A DNA stretch of 64,000 nucleotides from Typhlomys cinereus (GCA_023101885.1 JALPQD010000102.1:4896971-4960970); one strand, 5' to 3'. Positions 11,691 through 22,847 are shown, counted from the first letter of the stretch. Numbers and translations: made by a program. The notes: generated from the letters alone by a model not told the origin.

Positions 11691-13024
11691 CCCTAGTTGC
11701 TGTTGTTGCTATTATTATTTTTTTATTTTATTTTATAGGAGCTGGACCACTGAGCTACGTCTTCTGCTTCCACATAATGCCTGTGCTTTTGGATGTTTCA
11801 TTTTTGTCAGTCTTTAGCTATCACAACATATTCACTCTTTTCCCATTTTCGTCATGACTAAAGATGCAACTAAGTCTCTGATCCTACCTAAGCTGGTACT
11901 ATTCAGGTCAATATAATTTTAATAAAAAAATCAAGGTATATAATGGTTTAGAAGCTATGCTTTATTCTGAGTTATATATGTGTGGTTTGAAAATGATTAT
12001 ATCAAGCCTTTGTTCTGGTTCTTGCCAAAACGTTTTCAAAATCCTTGGAATTTCCTGAGTGATAGGTGTGTCTTTGTTCTGCTACTGAGGTGACTCACTA
12101 CATCCCTTTACAATTGCAAGATGTGAGATCATGTGATTAGAGGACTACAATGTTGGAGTCTGGGAAGGAAAGAGTCTGACTACTGAGTTCACATGGGTGA
12201 ACTTGAAATCATGTTTGTACTTGGGTGTGTGTGTACAAAAAAACAAACCAACAGAGAGATCTGAACTCATTTGTGCCTTGAACACACTGTGACATAAATT
12301 CCTTAAGTAAGCTCCTAAGTTGTCTTTGTGGGAAAGCCTCCAAAATCCACTTAAAAAAGTTTAGAAACAGCTTTTTTCCTAACTGGACATATGCAGAAGT
12401 TAGCTCTGATATAATGACCTCTTGATACCATAAACTCAAAATTCTTAGATGTAGAACGTGACACTTCTCCTGAAAAGAAACATGTGGTCTGTGAAAAGGC
12501 AAGACTTCCCTTTCTGCTTGTGCCAACAACCCTAAAACTCTCCCTTCTCACCGTCCAATTAGAAGTAAATACTTGCTGCTCCTTTTTTAAGTCCTGGAAT
12601 CCTTGCGTTATTAAATTTTTCCTTTTCCCTTCCTCCCTTCCTTCCCTTTGTTTCTTTTTCGAAAAGTATTATCTTCACATAAATGGGCAGCAAACCCTTC
12701 CTTCATAGCAGAACTTAGCTACAAAGTGCTTCCTGGGAAGATCTGGCAACCTGAGTTCCCCCACACCCCCAGATTTCAGGGAAAAGCTGGATGCTGCGGT
12801 GCATGCACTTGCATCTGTAATCCCAGTGTGTCTCATGCAGCAGCAGTGAAAAGACCTATTCTCAAACAAAGTAGGAAACCTGCCATTTTAAGGCTGAATT
12901 AAATGCAATGCTCTGCATATAGACTATTCATTTACTTGTTCATTAAGACTGTGTTGCTTCCATCTCTCACCAATTGTAGAGTCCTGCTGATGTTCAGTGT
13001 GCCACAAGACTCATTCAGACTTTT

Positions 13025-13195
13025 TACACATGGAACTGTGAAGTAATAAACAGACTGAGCAGAGAAAGGGGTCAGGGGTTAGGATCTCGTGCTGCCTGGC
13101 TGGTCTGAAACTCATATGTAGCAAAGGATATAACGCTGAGTTCCTGATCCTCTTGCCTCTAATGCATGAGTGCTGGTGATGCAGGGTTCTGAGAA
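13025..13195 (-). mobile_element. B1-like SINE fragment (diverged)
   Basis: On the plus strand the order is 'ctggtctgaaactcatatgtagc', 'cctgatcctcttgcctctaa', 'gtgctggtgatgcagg'. This is the reversed layout of the B1 right half (cctgcctctgcctcc / gtgctgggattacagg). It is highly diverged. Confidence 0.4.
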
Positions 13196-13846
13196 CAGTG
13201 GGACTTCTTGAAGCCCCTCTCTGCATGACCCACAGACCATGCACACTGGATACTCATGGACACCAGGGATGGGACCTGGGAGAATGATTCCAAGTTTGTT
13301 GTTTCACAACAATGAAAATTAACGATAGAGACATATGGGAGCATGCAAAATTGAAGCAACTTTATTAAACAGACTTGCAGAAAAGCAAAGCATTGAGGAA
13401 AGGTAAGAAATTAAGGAAAGGAATGAGGGGTGGCAAAGAAAGGAAAAGGCCAATGAAGTTCCTTGTCTAGGGGACAAAGATTGAGGTGATCTCTATTGAG
13501 ACTGGTTACTTCTCTGGACTACCTTGGGCACAGCTAATAGAGGACCCACACTTTCCCCACACTGCCTCTACCCGTGGCCCACCCCTTCCTTGCATCTGTT
13601 CTTTTTAATTTCCTGTTCCTTATTCATAAAATATGCTCATGGCTTAACACCACAATGACCAGAAAGGGGATACGTAAGGAAAGAATTAATTGCTGCCAGT
13701 CTTGTCTTCTAAAATGTTTCCATTTAATTCCATTTTTATTTAGACATCTTTCCTTTCTCTTTCTTTTAAACAGTTTCACTCTGCAACTTATTATTTTTTC
13801 ACTAATTAACACATCACAATATTGTTTCTTTAAAAAAAAACCTTTA

Positions 13847-13849
<3 letters not shown>

Positions 13850-13895
<46 letters not shown>
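13850..13895. repeat. (TG)n microsatellite
   Basis: An uninterrupted TG run of about 45 bp at the A/T-rich tail side of the SINE at 13905-14170, a common place for such tracts to grow. Confidence 0.95.
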
Positions 13896-13897
<2 letters not shown>

Positions 13898-13904
13898 TAG
13901 AGGG

Positions 13905-14170
13905 CATTGTGTCCCTGTGGAGGCTCAAGGGTGACTTTGGGAATCATCCTGGATTGGTGGAGGGACCAAGGGTAACTTTGGGAATCATCTTGGATTACTT
14001 CTACCTCCTTTTTGCTTCACTCTGAGAGTTCCCAGGCTCCACCTACCAGGGCCGGAAGTGTAGGCTGCCACTGTTTCCACCTGGCATATTTATGTGGGAC
14101 CTGGGATCTGAACTCAGGACCTTCTGCTTATGAGGCAGGGTCTTAACTCCTGAGCCATCTCTCCAGCCCA
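13905..14170 (-). mobile_element. B2-related tRNA-derived SINE
   Basis: Read on the minus strand it starts 'gggctggagagatggctcaggagttaag', a tRNA-like A box, followed by 'gtcctgagttcagatccc' (B box). Then comes a family-specific body shared with copies at 22097-22379, 31730-31947, 36074-36389 and 60881-61145. It is more diverged than those copies and has the TG run at its tail. Confidence 0.75.
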
Positions 14171-14559
14171 ACATTACAACATTTTGTAATGCAAGTAGAG
14201 CTGATTCCTTTCTTCCCCATCCTTTGAAATTATCACATTAAACAGGGATATAAATTTAAAAGGAGCAATTACTAATTTACATGTTTTGATGTCTATTTAT
14301 GCTGTCCACTTACTTTCAATAACACCAACAAATATGCTAGGTTCATACTTTTCAATCTTTTGCAATCTTGATGTATATCAAAAAGTAGAATTACTGGAAT
14401 TAGAACATGAACATTTAAACATAATACTATTAAAACACTTCTATGCAAAAGTATATGTATTTATTTTTCCATTGTCTCATTTATAAGAGTGCCTGTATTG
14501 TCCCCAGCCTCTATAACATTGATCTTGCTATATTTTGTTTAAATTTTTTAAATTTTATT

Positions 14560-14725
14560 TTATTCAGAGAGAGAGAGAGAGAGAACAGGCAAATATAAGC
14601 AATAGTGTGCTTATAGAAGTTAGATCTTTGGAAGTCAATCTTCCCTTCTACCATGTGGGCTGTGGGCTGTGGGCTACAGGGACCAAATTCACACAGGTTC
14701 TCATGCAGGTGTCTTTACTTATATC
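14560..14725 (-). mobile_element. Diverged B2/B3-like SINE with GA run
   Basis: A (GA)9 run leads into sequence resembling the tail half of a reversed B2/B3 SINE ('ttcccttctaccatgtgggct'). Inside it 'tgtgggc' is repeated three times in tandem. The assignment is tentative. Confidence 0.35.
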
Positions 14726-14788
14726 TTAAATAGAAAATGGCTTCTCACCCTGACACTCTTCAGTTCTATGTTTAGTGCTTCTTTTCAT

Positions 14789-14932
14789 GTTTGTTGGATA
14801 TTTGTAATTCTTATATTTAATGTTGTATCTTTTCCGGTTTCTTGGATATTTATAATTCTTACATTTAGTGTTGTATCTTTTTCTGTTTGCTATACATTTA
14901 TAATTCATTTCATGTGCTATTTTCACCCCTTG
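14789..14932. repeat. 48-bp-period tandem repeat, about three copies
   Basis: Copies begin at 14789, 14837 and 14885. Each starts 'gttt', continues with 'ggatattt[ga]taattc' (diverged to 'tacatttataattc' in the third), and copies 1 and 2 share 'tgttgtatctttt' at the same phase. Copies 1 and 2 are about 85% identical; the third decays toward its end. A fainter partial copy precedes 14789. Because 48 is divisible by three, a minus-strand frame through it shows a repeating peptide pattern that is not evidence of a gene. Confidence 0.8.
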
Positions 14933-15424
14933 CAAATTTTTCCACTGGACTCATTTTAAAATTGGTTTAGTCAAGATACTTGGATGCTAAGGAAATAAGT
15001 CATTTGTCTGCTGGTCTCTGAGTGAGCATATTCTACCTAAAGGTTATCTTTTGACTCTAATTATTGTACTGTTTGCTGCCACAATTACAAAATTATGTGT
15101 AAATAGATCAGGGCTTTTCTTTAGGTTTCTGGTTTGAGGTTATATTTGTAATTTCTTTTCCAACTCTAAGATTAATGTTTTCTTAAAAAATTCACAACTA
15201 TCTTATCTCCTCCACTTCTATATATTATCTATCTAAAATGTATTTTAATGTAAGAAGGGAGAAGAAATACAGATTAGTTTTCCTCTAAAGAACTACATGT
15301 TTATTTACTAATCTGATAGGAAAAGCCATTTTTACAATAGATCTTCCAAATCACATATTAAATTTATTCTCTGCTTTTGACCTCTTTGTTTTGGTATCAT
15401 AAGTTTATTTGTTACTTTTCTGAG

Positions 15425-15535
15425 GCAAATTCCTCATATGTAGTTCAAGCTGTCTTCAAACTGAATATCCTCCTGCCCCAACCTCCCGATTACAGCTGGG
15501 ATCACAGGTATTTGCCATCATCCTGGCTTACAATA
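15425..15535 (-). mobile_element. B1-like SINE (7SL-derived)
   Basis: On the plus strand the order is 'gttcaagctgtcttcaaactg', 'tcctcctgccccaacctcccgattacagctgggatcacaggtatttgcca', 'atcctggctt'. That is the reverse of a B1/Alu-like unit. It is diverged. Confidence 0.6.
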
Positions 15536-15704
15536 CAGTGTTAGGTACCACATTACTTTTAGACCTCTTTTGCTTGCTTTCTATATTATTTTTAGGTGAA
15601 GTTTTAAAATCAACTTTCAAAACTTCTCCTTACAATTGGTTTTCTGCATATTTTTTTGACTCAAGTAGGTTACTGTGTTTCAAAGGCTTAATTATTTCAC
15701 TTAC

Positions 15705-15751
15705 CCAAATGGATGCCATGATATTCCTCTTGGAGCCGAGATCACAGCAAC
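15705..15751 (-). CDS. ANXA3: ANXA3 exon 2: translation start, five codons
   Basis: Annexin A3 is a calcium-dependent phospholipid-binding protein of the cytoplasm and membranes. On the minus strand a 47-nt exon can be drawn from an acceptor 'gaatag' to a strong donor. It holds 32 nt of 5' UTR, an ATG (15719-15717) and codons for M-A-S-I-W, followed directly by GTAAGT (15704-15699). MASIW is the annexin A3 N-terminus as I know it, and the split after Trp fits the family's small first coding exon. The exon lies downstream of FRAS1 in the same orientation, as ANXA3 does in human, and downstream of a CpG-island exon at 19.93 kb. The acceptor position is the weakest part. The rest of the protein is outside the window. 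Confidence 0.75.
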
Positions 15752-17059
15752 CTATTCAAAGTGGGAAATGTTATTAAATTGAATAAATCATACTATAAAC
15801 TAGGACACAATAGTCTCAGCCAAAATTCTAATACTTTAGTCTAAAAAAACCAGGTGTCAACTGTTGAGAGTAGGCAGGCCCTACCCCAAGTTATTCCCTA
15901 TCGTGCGAAATGTCCTTGCTCTGGAACATTCCATTTTACAAGCAACCTTTGGTCCATTTTGAGGCCGTAAGGTGACTCTGCATTTGCGTGGACACATGAA
16001 CACCGTGCGTTGACCCCACCCACAAGGCAGAGGCTGAGAAATGACTTATTCCTGGGAACAGAAAGGTTGCCGCTCTGAAAAATGCATTGGAGTGGATTGG
16101 AATTACAGGAGCTCATGAGTGTATAAAACTCATATCAGGAAAAAGCAGATCTAACAATCCAGTGGACCAAGGAGAGGGTGTAACGCTCTCACCTGGACCC
16201 CATGAAGAGATGGACGCCCAGCAGTGCAGGGTCAGAATCAGTGTGGATCGCCGAATGCAGAACGAGGCCCAGGGATCCTCCTATCTCCACCCACTACAGT
16301 GCTGGGGTTACAGGTGCCCAGCTTTCCACTAGGGCCATCGCATGGGGGAAAACAAAGAAAAACCAATATAAATCCCAGCTGGCTTTGGTCTGATATCTCC
16401 TGCTTCACTGAGAAACCACTCTGCATTTTCCAGGGTCCAAGCCCACAGTAGGCCTGTTATCTCCGCTGAGAGGAGGCTGGTCCGGTCTTGGGTAGGGGGA
16501 GAGGTGAAAAGACCAGTTCTGTGAGCATTCAGGCAACTGGCTCCACAAGCTGACATTATTTAAACACGCTGGCGAGTCTCCAGGATGGATTTAGAAATGG
16601 AAGCTGCTCCCACCCATCCTGGGAACAAAATATTTAAAAAATCCAGTGACAGTCCGGGGGACAAAGTTCAACAGAAAATCACGGCAGTCATCTCCAGAGA
16701 TACTCAGAACTGAATTTCTCAGGCTCTTCGTAGCCTAAGGCAGCCAGTTCCCTAACTAGAGTGTAATCCTGCAGCTCTACATAGTACATAGTATCTACAG
16801 GAAGATTACTAATTCTGGTTTAGCCCTGAATCATTGTTAGATCTGGAATTGCCCCAAAGGTTCCTTCCTGTGTGTAGGCTTGATGCTGAATGCACTGGTG
16901 TTTGGATGAGTGAATGGTTCACAAGGAGGCCCTCTAACCCCAGCAGGGGATTAACCCATCATAGATAGTTTTATAATTTGACAGGCAGCTAGGAGATGGT
17001 GGAAAATCAAGAGTGGGTCTTTACAGGCTTGCCCTAGTGGGGGGAGGGGTCCTATATCT

Positions 17060-17250
17060 TGTCCCTGGCTCCTCCGTCTCTGTTCCTTCTTGTCGGCTGC
17101 CACGAGGTGAGAACTTTTCTCTGCATTGTGTGTGTTCCAGCTGCTGGCAAGTTCTACCTGAAACTGTAAACTACCAGACAAAAGACACCTTTCCTCCTTT
17201 TAAATAGTTTGGCTCAGGTATTTTGTCATAGCGACAAAAAGTTAAAACAT
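17060..17250 (+). mobile_element. LTR-type fragment (MaLR-like end)
   Basis: 'gaaactgtaaactaccagacaaaagacacctttcc' followed by 'ggctcaggtattttgtcatagcgacaaaaagttaaaac' is the R/U5 end pattern of MaLR-class LTRs. Only this end is recognisable. Confidence 0.4.
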
Positions 17251-18589
17251 CTGTGCGTGCCAGGGAATGTCGGAGATTAGCAGACTTCAAAATGAAACAA
17301 AGCAAAACAAAAATCCCACCCTCCCTTTCCCTGATAACACTAGAATGGAATCTGAGTTCAGTGCTGGGGCATGCTTACTGTGAGTGAACCCCTCCCTTAA
17401 GTTGATTCAGCTTGGCCTGCCAATCAACAGGCTAGAGTTCCAAATCTGATCCACCTGGATGGAGGCATGCTGGAGACAGAAGTGTTCTGTGCTTTTTCTT
17501 CAGGGACACCTTTTCCTCAGTCTCTATTGTCTCTGGGGACCCTGGATAGACACAGCACTATGTAAGACTGTAGGCAGCTTAAGTCTAAGTCTTTGAGCTC
17601 TAAGCTCAGAGGGAAATTTCCCCTTTCTCTGCTTATAACACGCTTCCCTGCTTAACCCTTTTTCCAGCTTGTGTCTCCAGATTTCCTGCCTGTTCGGTCC
17701 TGTTATATTTCCATTTTAAAATCAATGTTGACTTTTGTACATCTTTTAATTTTTTCCTGCTTTATTATTTTTTGATCTTACAGAGAAAACTAACCTATAA
17801 GCCTAGGAATTAGCCATCAGGAATTTGGGATCATCTTTTTGAGTTTTTTAATTCTCCTTAATAATTTAGGAATGAACTCAGAAAGCTCAAAGGTGATTTT
17901 ATTAAAGTTTAAACGAAAACAATCACAGAGTAGGTGAGCTATGAATCCCTAGAGCTGCTAGAGGCAAGAAGAGAAAGTCACTCCCTTGAATAGGTGAAGT
18001 CTTTAGCAAGCAATCATGTGGTAAACAGTTGGGGGGAGTCTTCCAGAGAAACAGTGTGTGTGTGGGAGGGGGGTCTCCAGAGAAACAGTGAGAAAACCCA
18101 GTGAATCAGAGAAAACATGTTTATAGACTTTTGGAAAAAGACATAGAAAGAAAAGCAAAAGTTACACTTCTGCCTGAGTGACTCAAAAAGCAGACAGACT
18201 GGAAGCCCTGTGGGAACAGCTTATGAGAAGGGTGAGTACTTCATCTCATTGAGGGAATAATTATTACTCCCATCTCCATAGTATAACTTCAGATGTTGAA
18301 GTTTCCTGAGGGGGGCTGTGCTTTAAGCCAGATAACTGATCAGTCCATCTGGGCTAACTCAAGAAGAGGACAGTAGGCATGTTCTGTCTTTGGGACAAAT
18401 CAGAACATCACATGTCCATTCAGGGTGAAGAACTTCAGTGTCTCCAGTGGAATAGGAGGTGGTCCTTCCTCAGTGACCTCCAAGCCTGTTAATTCCCTAA
18501 CACTTCTTAACACTCCTTAACATGAGATACAGTTTGAGTCTAGTTTCCTTATGGGTAAGACAACAAGAAGGCACTGAAAAACACGGGTA

Positions 18590-18860
18590 ACATATCATTA
18601 GCTGGCATCTTGTGTTCTTACCATGTGCCAGGTAATATAAAAGTATCAGAAAGTAGGTTTTATAATTCTAAAGTTTGCCCACTTGGAGCATGATAGGCAT
18701 GAAAAACTCACCATTAAATGATTTCATATAAATCCCACCATAAGCTAATGAATTGGACAGGCATCATGAACAACATCCTACTTTGCTATAAAGAAGCCAG
18801 AAGCACAGAGCAAGCAGTATGATGAAATTCCAGTTGCACAGCTACTAGTGGACTCTATTG
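18590..18860. mobile_element. MIR/L2-like remnants
   Basis: 'cttaccatgtgccaggtaatat' near 18615 and 'gccagaagcacagagcaag...gttgcacagctactagtgg' near 18785-18850 match the diverged core of ancient MIR elements. Boundaries are approximate. Confidence 0.4.
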
Positions 18861-19779
18861 AGATAGGGCAACCAAACTCTAAAAAAGGTATGAATCCTTA
18901 ACTTTCGATATTTTGCAGAACATAAGTCTCTAGTGCAAACTGATAAATCGGCATTTGTCAGCCTATTATCATTTGTAAATTACCAAAAATTATTACTATG
19001 CTACCATTTTCACCTTTAAGAAATAAAAAAAATTACTCCACAGTGGAGGCCAAACGACCTATCAATAGAACGTTAAACACATCCTTCCTGAAAGCCATTA
19101 CAACTATGCAATTTCCTCTCTTCTTCCTCCGTCCTTATTTCCAAACAGATTTCTCAACACAGCCAAGTAGCTTTTAAGACAGAGATCTGATTTGCCCTTA
19201 CATTTTAAACTGTCTCTCCGGCCAGTCTAAAGTTTTCTGCCTCTATGAAAACCAATGGCAAATATTTTCACAGATAATCTTTTAGTAACCATTTTTTTTA
19301 TGATGTTGAAAAGAGTAGAAACACTCCCTTGGGGGCAGAACTTCATCTGTATTGAACATAACTCCTCCGGAAGATTTTGGCTCAGGCTGCACAATTTCTT
19401 ATCAGCTACCAGAGCCGCCTCAGGGGATCCAGAACTTCTGCGAAACAGTTTCCTGCATTCCATCACCCACGGTCACGTCCTGGGATCTCTCACTTGCTCA
19501 AGGGCCGGGGGCCTGACTTCTGTCTAGTGAACAAGTTTCTGTTTGCAATTCAAGAGAAGCGGTGAGTCTTTACAGGGAAAAGCAAACTTCCCTAACTTTA
19601 ACTTCCAGCATTTACAAGCGGAGCTCTTGAGGACGGGTGGGGTTAAAGTTTACAGCGCAGAACTCTGAACCCGCCCACCTGAGACCCTTGTTTTCTTTTT
19701 AAACCTGTCCGCAAAATGTTAGCTGGATCCCCTATGGGATGAAGAACAAAACACCCACCTAGCTGGGGTCCCTGAGTGA

Positions 19780-20170
19780 CCTGATCCCAGAAAGGTGACC
19801 GCCCCGGGCGCTCCCCGGGGTTCGGGGCTCTGAACTTTGCAAGGCAGCTGGAGAACTCGCGCCCAGTGAGCCTCGAATCCCGCAGGCGCGCGACTGCGGG
19901 CTCCGATCTGCCACCGCGGAAAGCTTACCTCCAAAGCGAACCCTCTGGCCGGAGAATCGCTGGCAAAGGTGTGCGCCCTACGCTGGCTCGGCTCCCTGGC
20001 CGCTGGCCGCGCCCCTTCCTCCCGCCCCTCCTAAGGCCTCGACTCGCCCTCCACCGCCACAGAGACAGCGAGCCGCGCCCCGAAACGCTGAGCTTCTGGC
20101 TAACTTAGCTCCAGCCCAGGCCCGCCCTGGGCTCTGCGCCCCCAGACTCGCCTCTCTCCGCTTGCACACC
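19780..20170. promoter_or_regulatory. ANXA3: CpG island, ANXA3 promoter
   Basis: This is the only CpG-dense stretch in the window. It has GC-box-like sequence on the minus strand near 20010-20035 (gggcgggagg, ggggcgcggcc) and no good TATA box. Housekeeping-type promoters look like this. It lies 4.2 kb upstream of the MASIW exon. It could also drive a divergent transcript to the right, but I see no exon there. Confidence 0.7.
19929..20040 (-). other. ANXA3: ANXA3 exon 1 (non-coding, start approximate)
   Basis: On the minus strand the CpG-island sequence ends with a strong donor, GGAG followed by GTAAGC (19928-19923), just downstream of the GC boxes. I infer an untranslated first exon from this donor up to a start site somewhere near 20000-20060. 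The upstream limit is a guess because no initiator element stands out. A 5' RACE read or a CAGE peak would settle it. Confidence 0.5.
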
Positions 20171-20424
20171 CAAACCCATTTCCTGGGGCTTCGTTTTTCC
20201 TTTACTCTCCTAGGGGGTCTTCAGATTTATCACCGTTGTTTGGTTTTCTTCTAGGGCTATGTAATCAGATTCAAGGATCTTACGTCCAAGAACCCACCCC
20301 TGAAACAGATAATGAACGCTAACAAGTCTGTGGCACTTATTCATACGTAGTGCCGGACGCAGACGCGAATCTGTATCGCAGCAATGCCAGAAGCCGATGC
20401 TGTTGTTATCTCATTATCTCAGTC

Positions 20425-20785
20425 CTTAAAATTATTTTTGCTTGCGTTTGGAGTGCACAGGTGTGTTCACATATGTGTGGGCGCATGTGTGGGGGTGCAA
20501 ATACACCTGTTGTGCAGGTCGTGGTTGACATCAGATATCTTCCTCCATTGCTCTCCACAACGTATTGAGACAGAGTCTCTCACTAAACCCAGAGCTCTCA
20601 GATTTGGCTAGAGTAGGTAATTTGCCATGGGGATCCCTGGCTCTGTTGCCCATGAGTTGCTGGGATCACAGGCATCGACACCCCCCTATACTCCTACTCC
20701 CAGAAATTACATGTTGTGGGGATCTGAATTCCACTTCCTATACTTCTTAGGCAAGCACTTTACCTCTTGAGCCATCCCTCCAGCT
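20425..20785 (-). mobile_element. B3-type SINE
   Basis: Read on the minus strand the order is a head near 'gctggagggatggctcaagagg', then 'ggatccc', a 'tgctgggatcacagg' body, 'gagactctgtctcaatacg', 'ggagagcaatggaggaagatatctgatgtc', and a GT-rich tail. This is the layout of rodent B3 (B2 family). It is moderately diverged. Confidence 0.7.
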
Positions 20786-20794
20786 TTGTTCCAT

Positions 20795-20880
20795 TTATAA
20801 ATGAGGAAATTGAGAAATAAAGAAGAAGGTTAAGTAAAGATACAGAGAAATTAATTATCAGAACTAGCTGGTTGATTTTA
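20795..20880 (+). mobile_element. MIR-like fragment
   Basis: 'ttccatttataaatgaggaaattgagaaataaagaagaaggttaag' is close to the conserved MIR core (tacagatgaggaaactgag...gttaag). Confidence 0.5.
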
Positions 20881-21051
20881 AGCCTCTTGGGAGTTTTGAC
20901 TCCCTAAGATGGGGGTTAAAACTAAAGCCTTAGGAAGAACCAAAGGTTGAGATTGCAGTAGGCATTTGGAAACAAAACACAAACCAAGGAGGCTAAACAT
21001 TCAAGTGATTTTTAATATTGGAGGATTGTCAGTAGTTATATGTAGGATTCA

Positions 21052-21130
21052 GGCAAAAAAAGGGAAGGGAAGGGGAAAGAGGAAAGGGGAAAGGGGAAAG
21101 GGGGAAGGGGGAAGGGGAAGGGGAGGAAAG
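21052..21130 (+). repeat. Polypurine tract (GGGAAA-rich)
   Basis: About 75 bp of almost pure G and A in blocks such as ggggaaa and gggggaa. The opposite strand is a matching polypyrimidine run. Such tracts can form triplex DNA, but no function is shown here. Confidence 0.9.
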
Positions 21131-21164
21131 AAGATGCCACTTGCCAGACATAGAAGAAAATGAT

Positions 21165-21520
21165 TTTTATTCTCTCTCTCTCTCTCTCTTATCCGTAATG
21201 TGTATGCATGCAGGTATTCATGTGTACAAGAGCGCATTCATGAGTGTGAATATAGGCATATACCTGCCATTGTGTGCATGATAACCCTGTGTATCAGCCT
21301 TCACCCTCCACCTTATTGAGACAAGCTCTCTTTTTCTTGGTGTGTTTGCCACTGTGTATGCTAGACTGGCTGGCTCAGTGAACTCCTAGATATACTCCTG
21401 TTGCCTCCCATATCTCCATGGAAGCACTGAGATTATAGACCCAGACACACAAGTGCACCCAAGTTTATGTGAGTTTTAGGGATTTAAATTCAACTTCCAT
21501 TGAACCATTTCCCCAGGCCT
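21165..21520 (-). mobile_element. B3-type SINE (diverged)
   Basis: A (TC)n run is followed by GT-rich sequence, 'accctccaccttattgagacaagctctc', 'gactggctggctcag', and 'ttgaaccatttccccaggcct' at the head side. It is a reversed B3-like unit, older than the one at 20425. Confidence 0.55.
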
Positions 21521-21537
21521 AAAAAATGTTTGATTAT

Positions 21538-21982
21538 TGTCATAGTTTAGCACAGGTGTCAACTTGAAAGTTGAGGGTTTGAGCTCTGGGCACATTTGTG
21601 GAGAATTAGTGTTTGGGTTAAGCCCAGAGCAAACCTGCAGGAGATTGTCTAGCTGGGGAAGGTCCAGTCTATGGTGGATGGGACTAGGCTCTGAACAGAT
21701 GAATAAAATGCTGAGAGCTGGTTGAGGAAATTGACATCCTTGTGTACACTTGGCCAGACATGTTGGTCTGGAAAGTAAGGATCGTCCCTCTCTCAGCCAT
21801 TACATAGAGGTAGCGTGGCCAGTTTCCCATTATGCAGAAGTAGTGTGCCCTGGTGTTGGTGCATGCTCTCCCATCAAGCTGTACTGAGAACTGTAACCAA
21901 TAGTCATAAGAGAAAATAAATCCCTTCTTCCTTAAGCCATTTGATGGTCATTTATCAGCAACCATGTAGGCTAACTGCTACA
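21538..21982 (+). mobile_element. LTR-like element, family L, copy A
   Basis: It begins TGTCATAG and ends CTGCTACA, so it has TG...CA termini over 445 bp. An AATAAA near 21917 lies just before 'tcccttcttccttaagcca'. A second copy on the opposite strand spans 24215-26972 and matches along the whole length (for example 'ggtttgctctgggctta' on the complement), but is split by a CBX3 retrocopy. The layout suggests a MaLR/ERVL-type solo LTR. Confidence 0.6.
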
Positions 21983-22083
21983 CAATTATATAACTTTCTT
22001 TTTTCTTCATGGCAACAGAAGTCACAGATGAGAAAATTAATTAGCTAGATTGAGTAATACAAGTAATGGAAAGTAGTCACTAC

Positions 22084-22392
22084 TGTGCTCAGTCTTTTTT
22101 TTAATTTTGTTTTGTTTTGTTTATTTATTCAATTGTGCATGTGTGTGCGTGAGTATGTATGTTGGGCGAATTCAGGAACCACCATGAATGGCCTCTACCT
22201 CCTCCTTGTTTACTCTGCCCTGGGATTCACAGGCCCGGCCATATCAGGACCAGAACCAGGACCAGAAGTGCAGGCCGCCCCCACTTCCGCCCGGCAGCTA
22301 TACATGGAGCCTAGGATCCAAAGTCAGGACTTTCCGCCTGCAAGGTGGAGGCTTAACCCCTGAGCCACCTCTCCAGCCTTGTGCTCAGTCTT
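22084..22392 (-). mobile_element. B2-related SINE with 13-bp duplication
   Basis: A perfect direct repeat, tgtgctcagtctt, flanks it at 22084-22096 and 22380-22392. On the minus strand it starts 'aggctggagaggtggctcaggggttaagcc', continues with 'gtcctgacttt', and carries the family body and a TG-rich tail. The intact duplication and close match to the copies at 36074 and 60881 indicate a young family. Confidence 0.88.
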
Positions 22393-22554
22393 GATGGTAC
22401 CCATCTCTGGGCCCATAGAATGAAGCAGTATATATTTTCTGTATTTAGGAATAATTGTACAGCTGGTTGGTAGTTATTGCAAGATTTTGAACAAGGCTGG
22501 CATGGAACATGTTTTCTAAAAGAGATATTTCATGAGATTCATTTTAAAAATGAA

Positions 22555-22680
22555 TTATGTAAAGCTGGACATGTTGGCACATGCCTGCAATTTCAGCACT
22601 GAAGAAGTGGAGGCAAGAGGATCAGAAATGCGGGGTCATTGATGTCACCCTCATAGCAAGTTGCAGAACAGAACGTTCTA
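22555..22680 (+). mobile_element. B1/B4-like SINE
   Basis: 'aaagctggacatgttggcacatgcctgcaatttcagcactgaagaagtggaggcaagaggatcag' follows the B1 start (gcgtggtggcgcacgcctttaatcccagcac). It is diverged, with an A-rich tail of 'aaaagaaaaag' units near 22705. Confidence 0.6.
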
Positions 22681-22804
22681 TAGACTCCACCACCTCCCCT
22701 ATAAAGAAAAGAAAAAGAAAAAGAAAAAAGGATCAGGGAAGAGTATGGTGATTTATATCTATGATCAGAGGAAGCAAAAAAATTTCAATGTCAAGGTCAG
22801 CCAG

Positions 22805-22805
<1 letters not shown>

Positions 22806-22847
<42 letters not shown>

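Larger units (their letters stand above)
1..15704 (-). other. ANXA3: ANXA3 intron 2 (part)
   Basis: This stretch lies downstream of the ANXA3 start exon and runs off the left edge. I looked on the minus strand for the next annexin coding exon (the first annexin repeat, with its GxGTDE calcium-loop motif) and did not find it, so intron 2 probably exceeds 15.7 kb here. The sequence holds L1 3' ends, LTRs, B1-, B3- and B2-related SINEs, microsatellites and two small tandem repeats, listed separately. Calling it an intron is an inference from the exon at 15705-15751. Confidence 0.65.
15752..19928 (-). other. ANXA3: ANXA3 intron 1
   Basis: This is the interval between the proposed first exon donor (19929) and exon 2. 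It holds an old LTR fragment near 17060-17250, MIR-like traces near 18590-18860, and a short imperfect duplication of 'tccagagaaacagtg' near 18040-18090. I see no other gene in it. The open frames at 16087-16451 and 19227-19565 have no recognisable domain. Confidence 0.6.

Noticed and set aside
12209..12551. 106- and 66-codon minus-strand frames, considered as an annexin exon
   Set aside because: The translations have none of the annexin repeat motifs and no fitting splice sites.
14726..14935. Minus-strand frame with a repeating Lys-Tyr-Asn peptide
   Set aside because: The pattern comes from a 48-bp tandem repeat in an A/T-rich intron, not from a coding gene.
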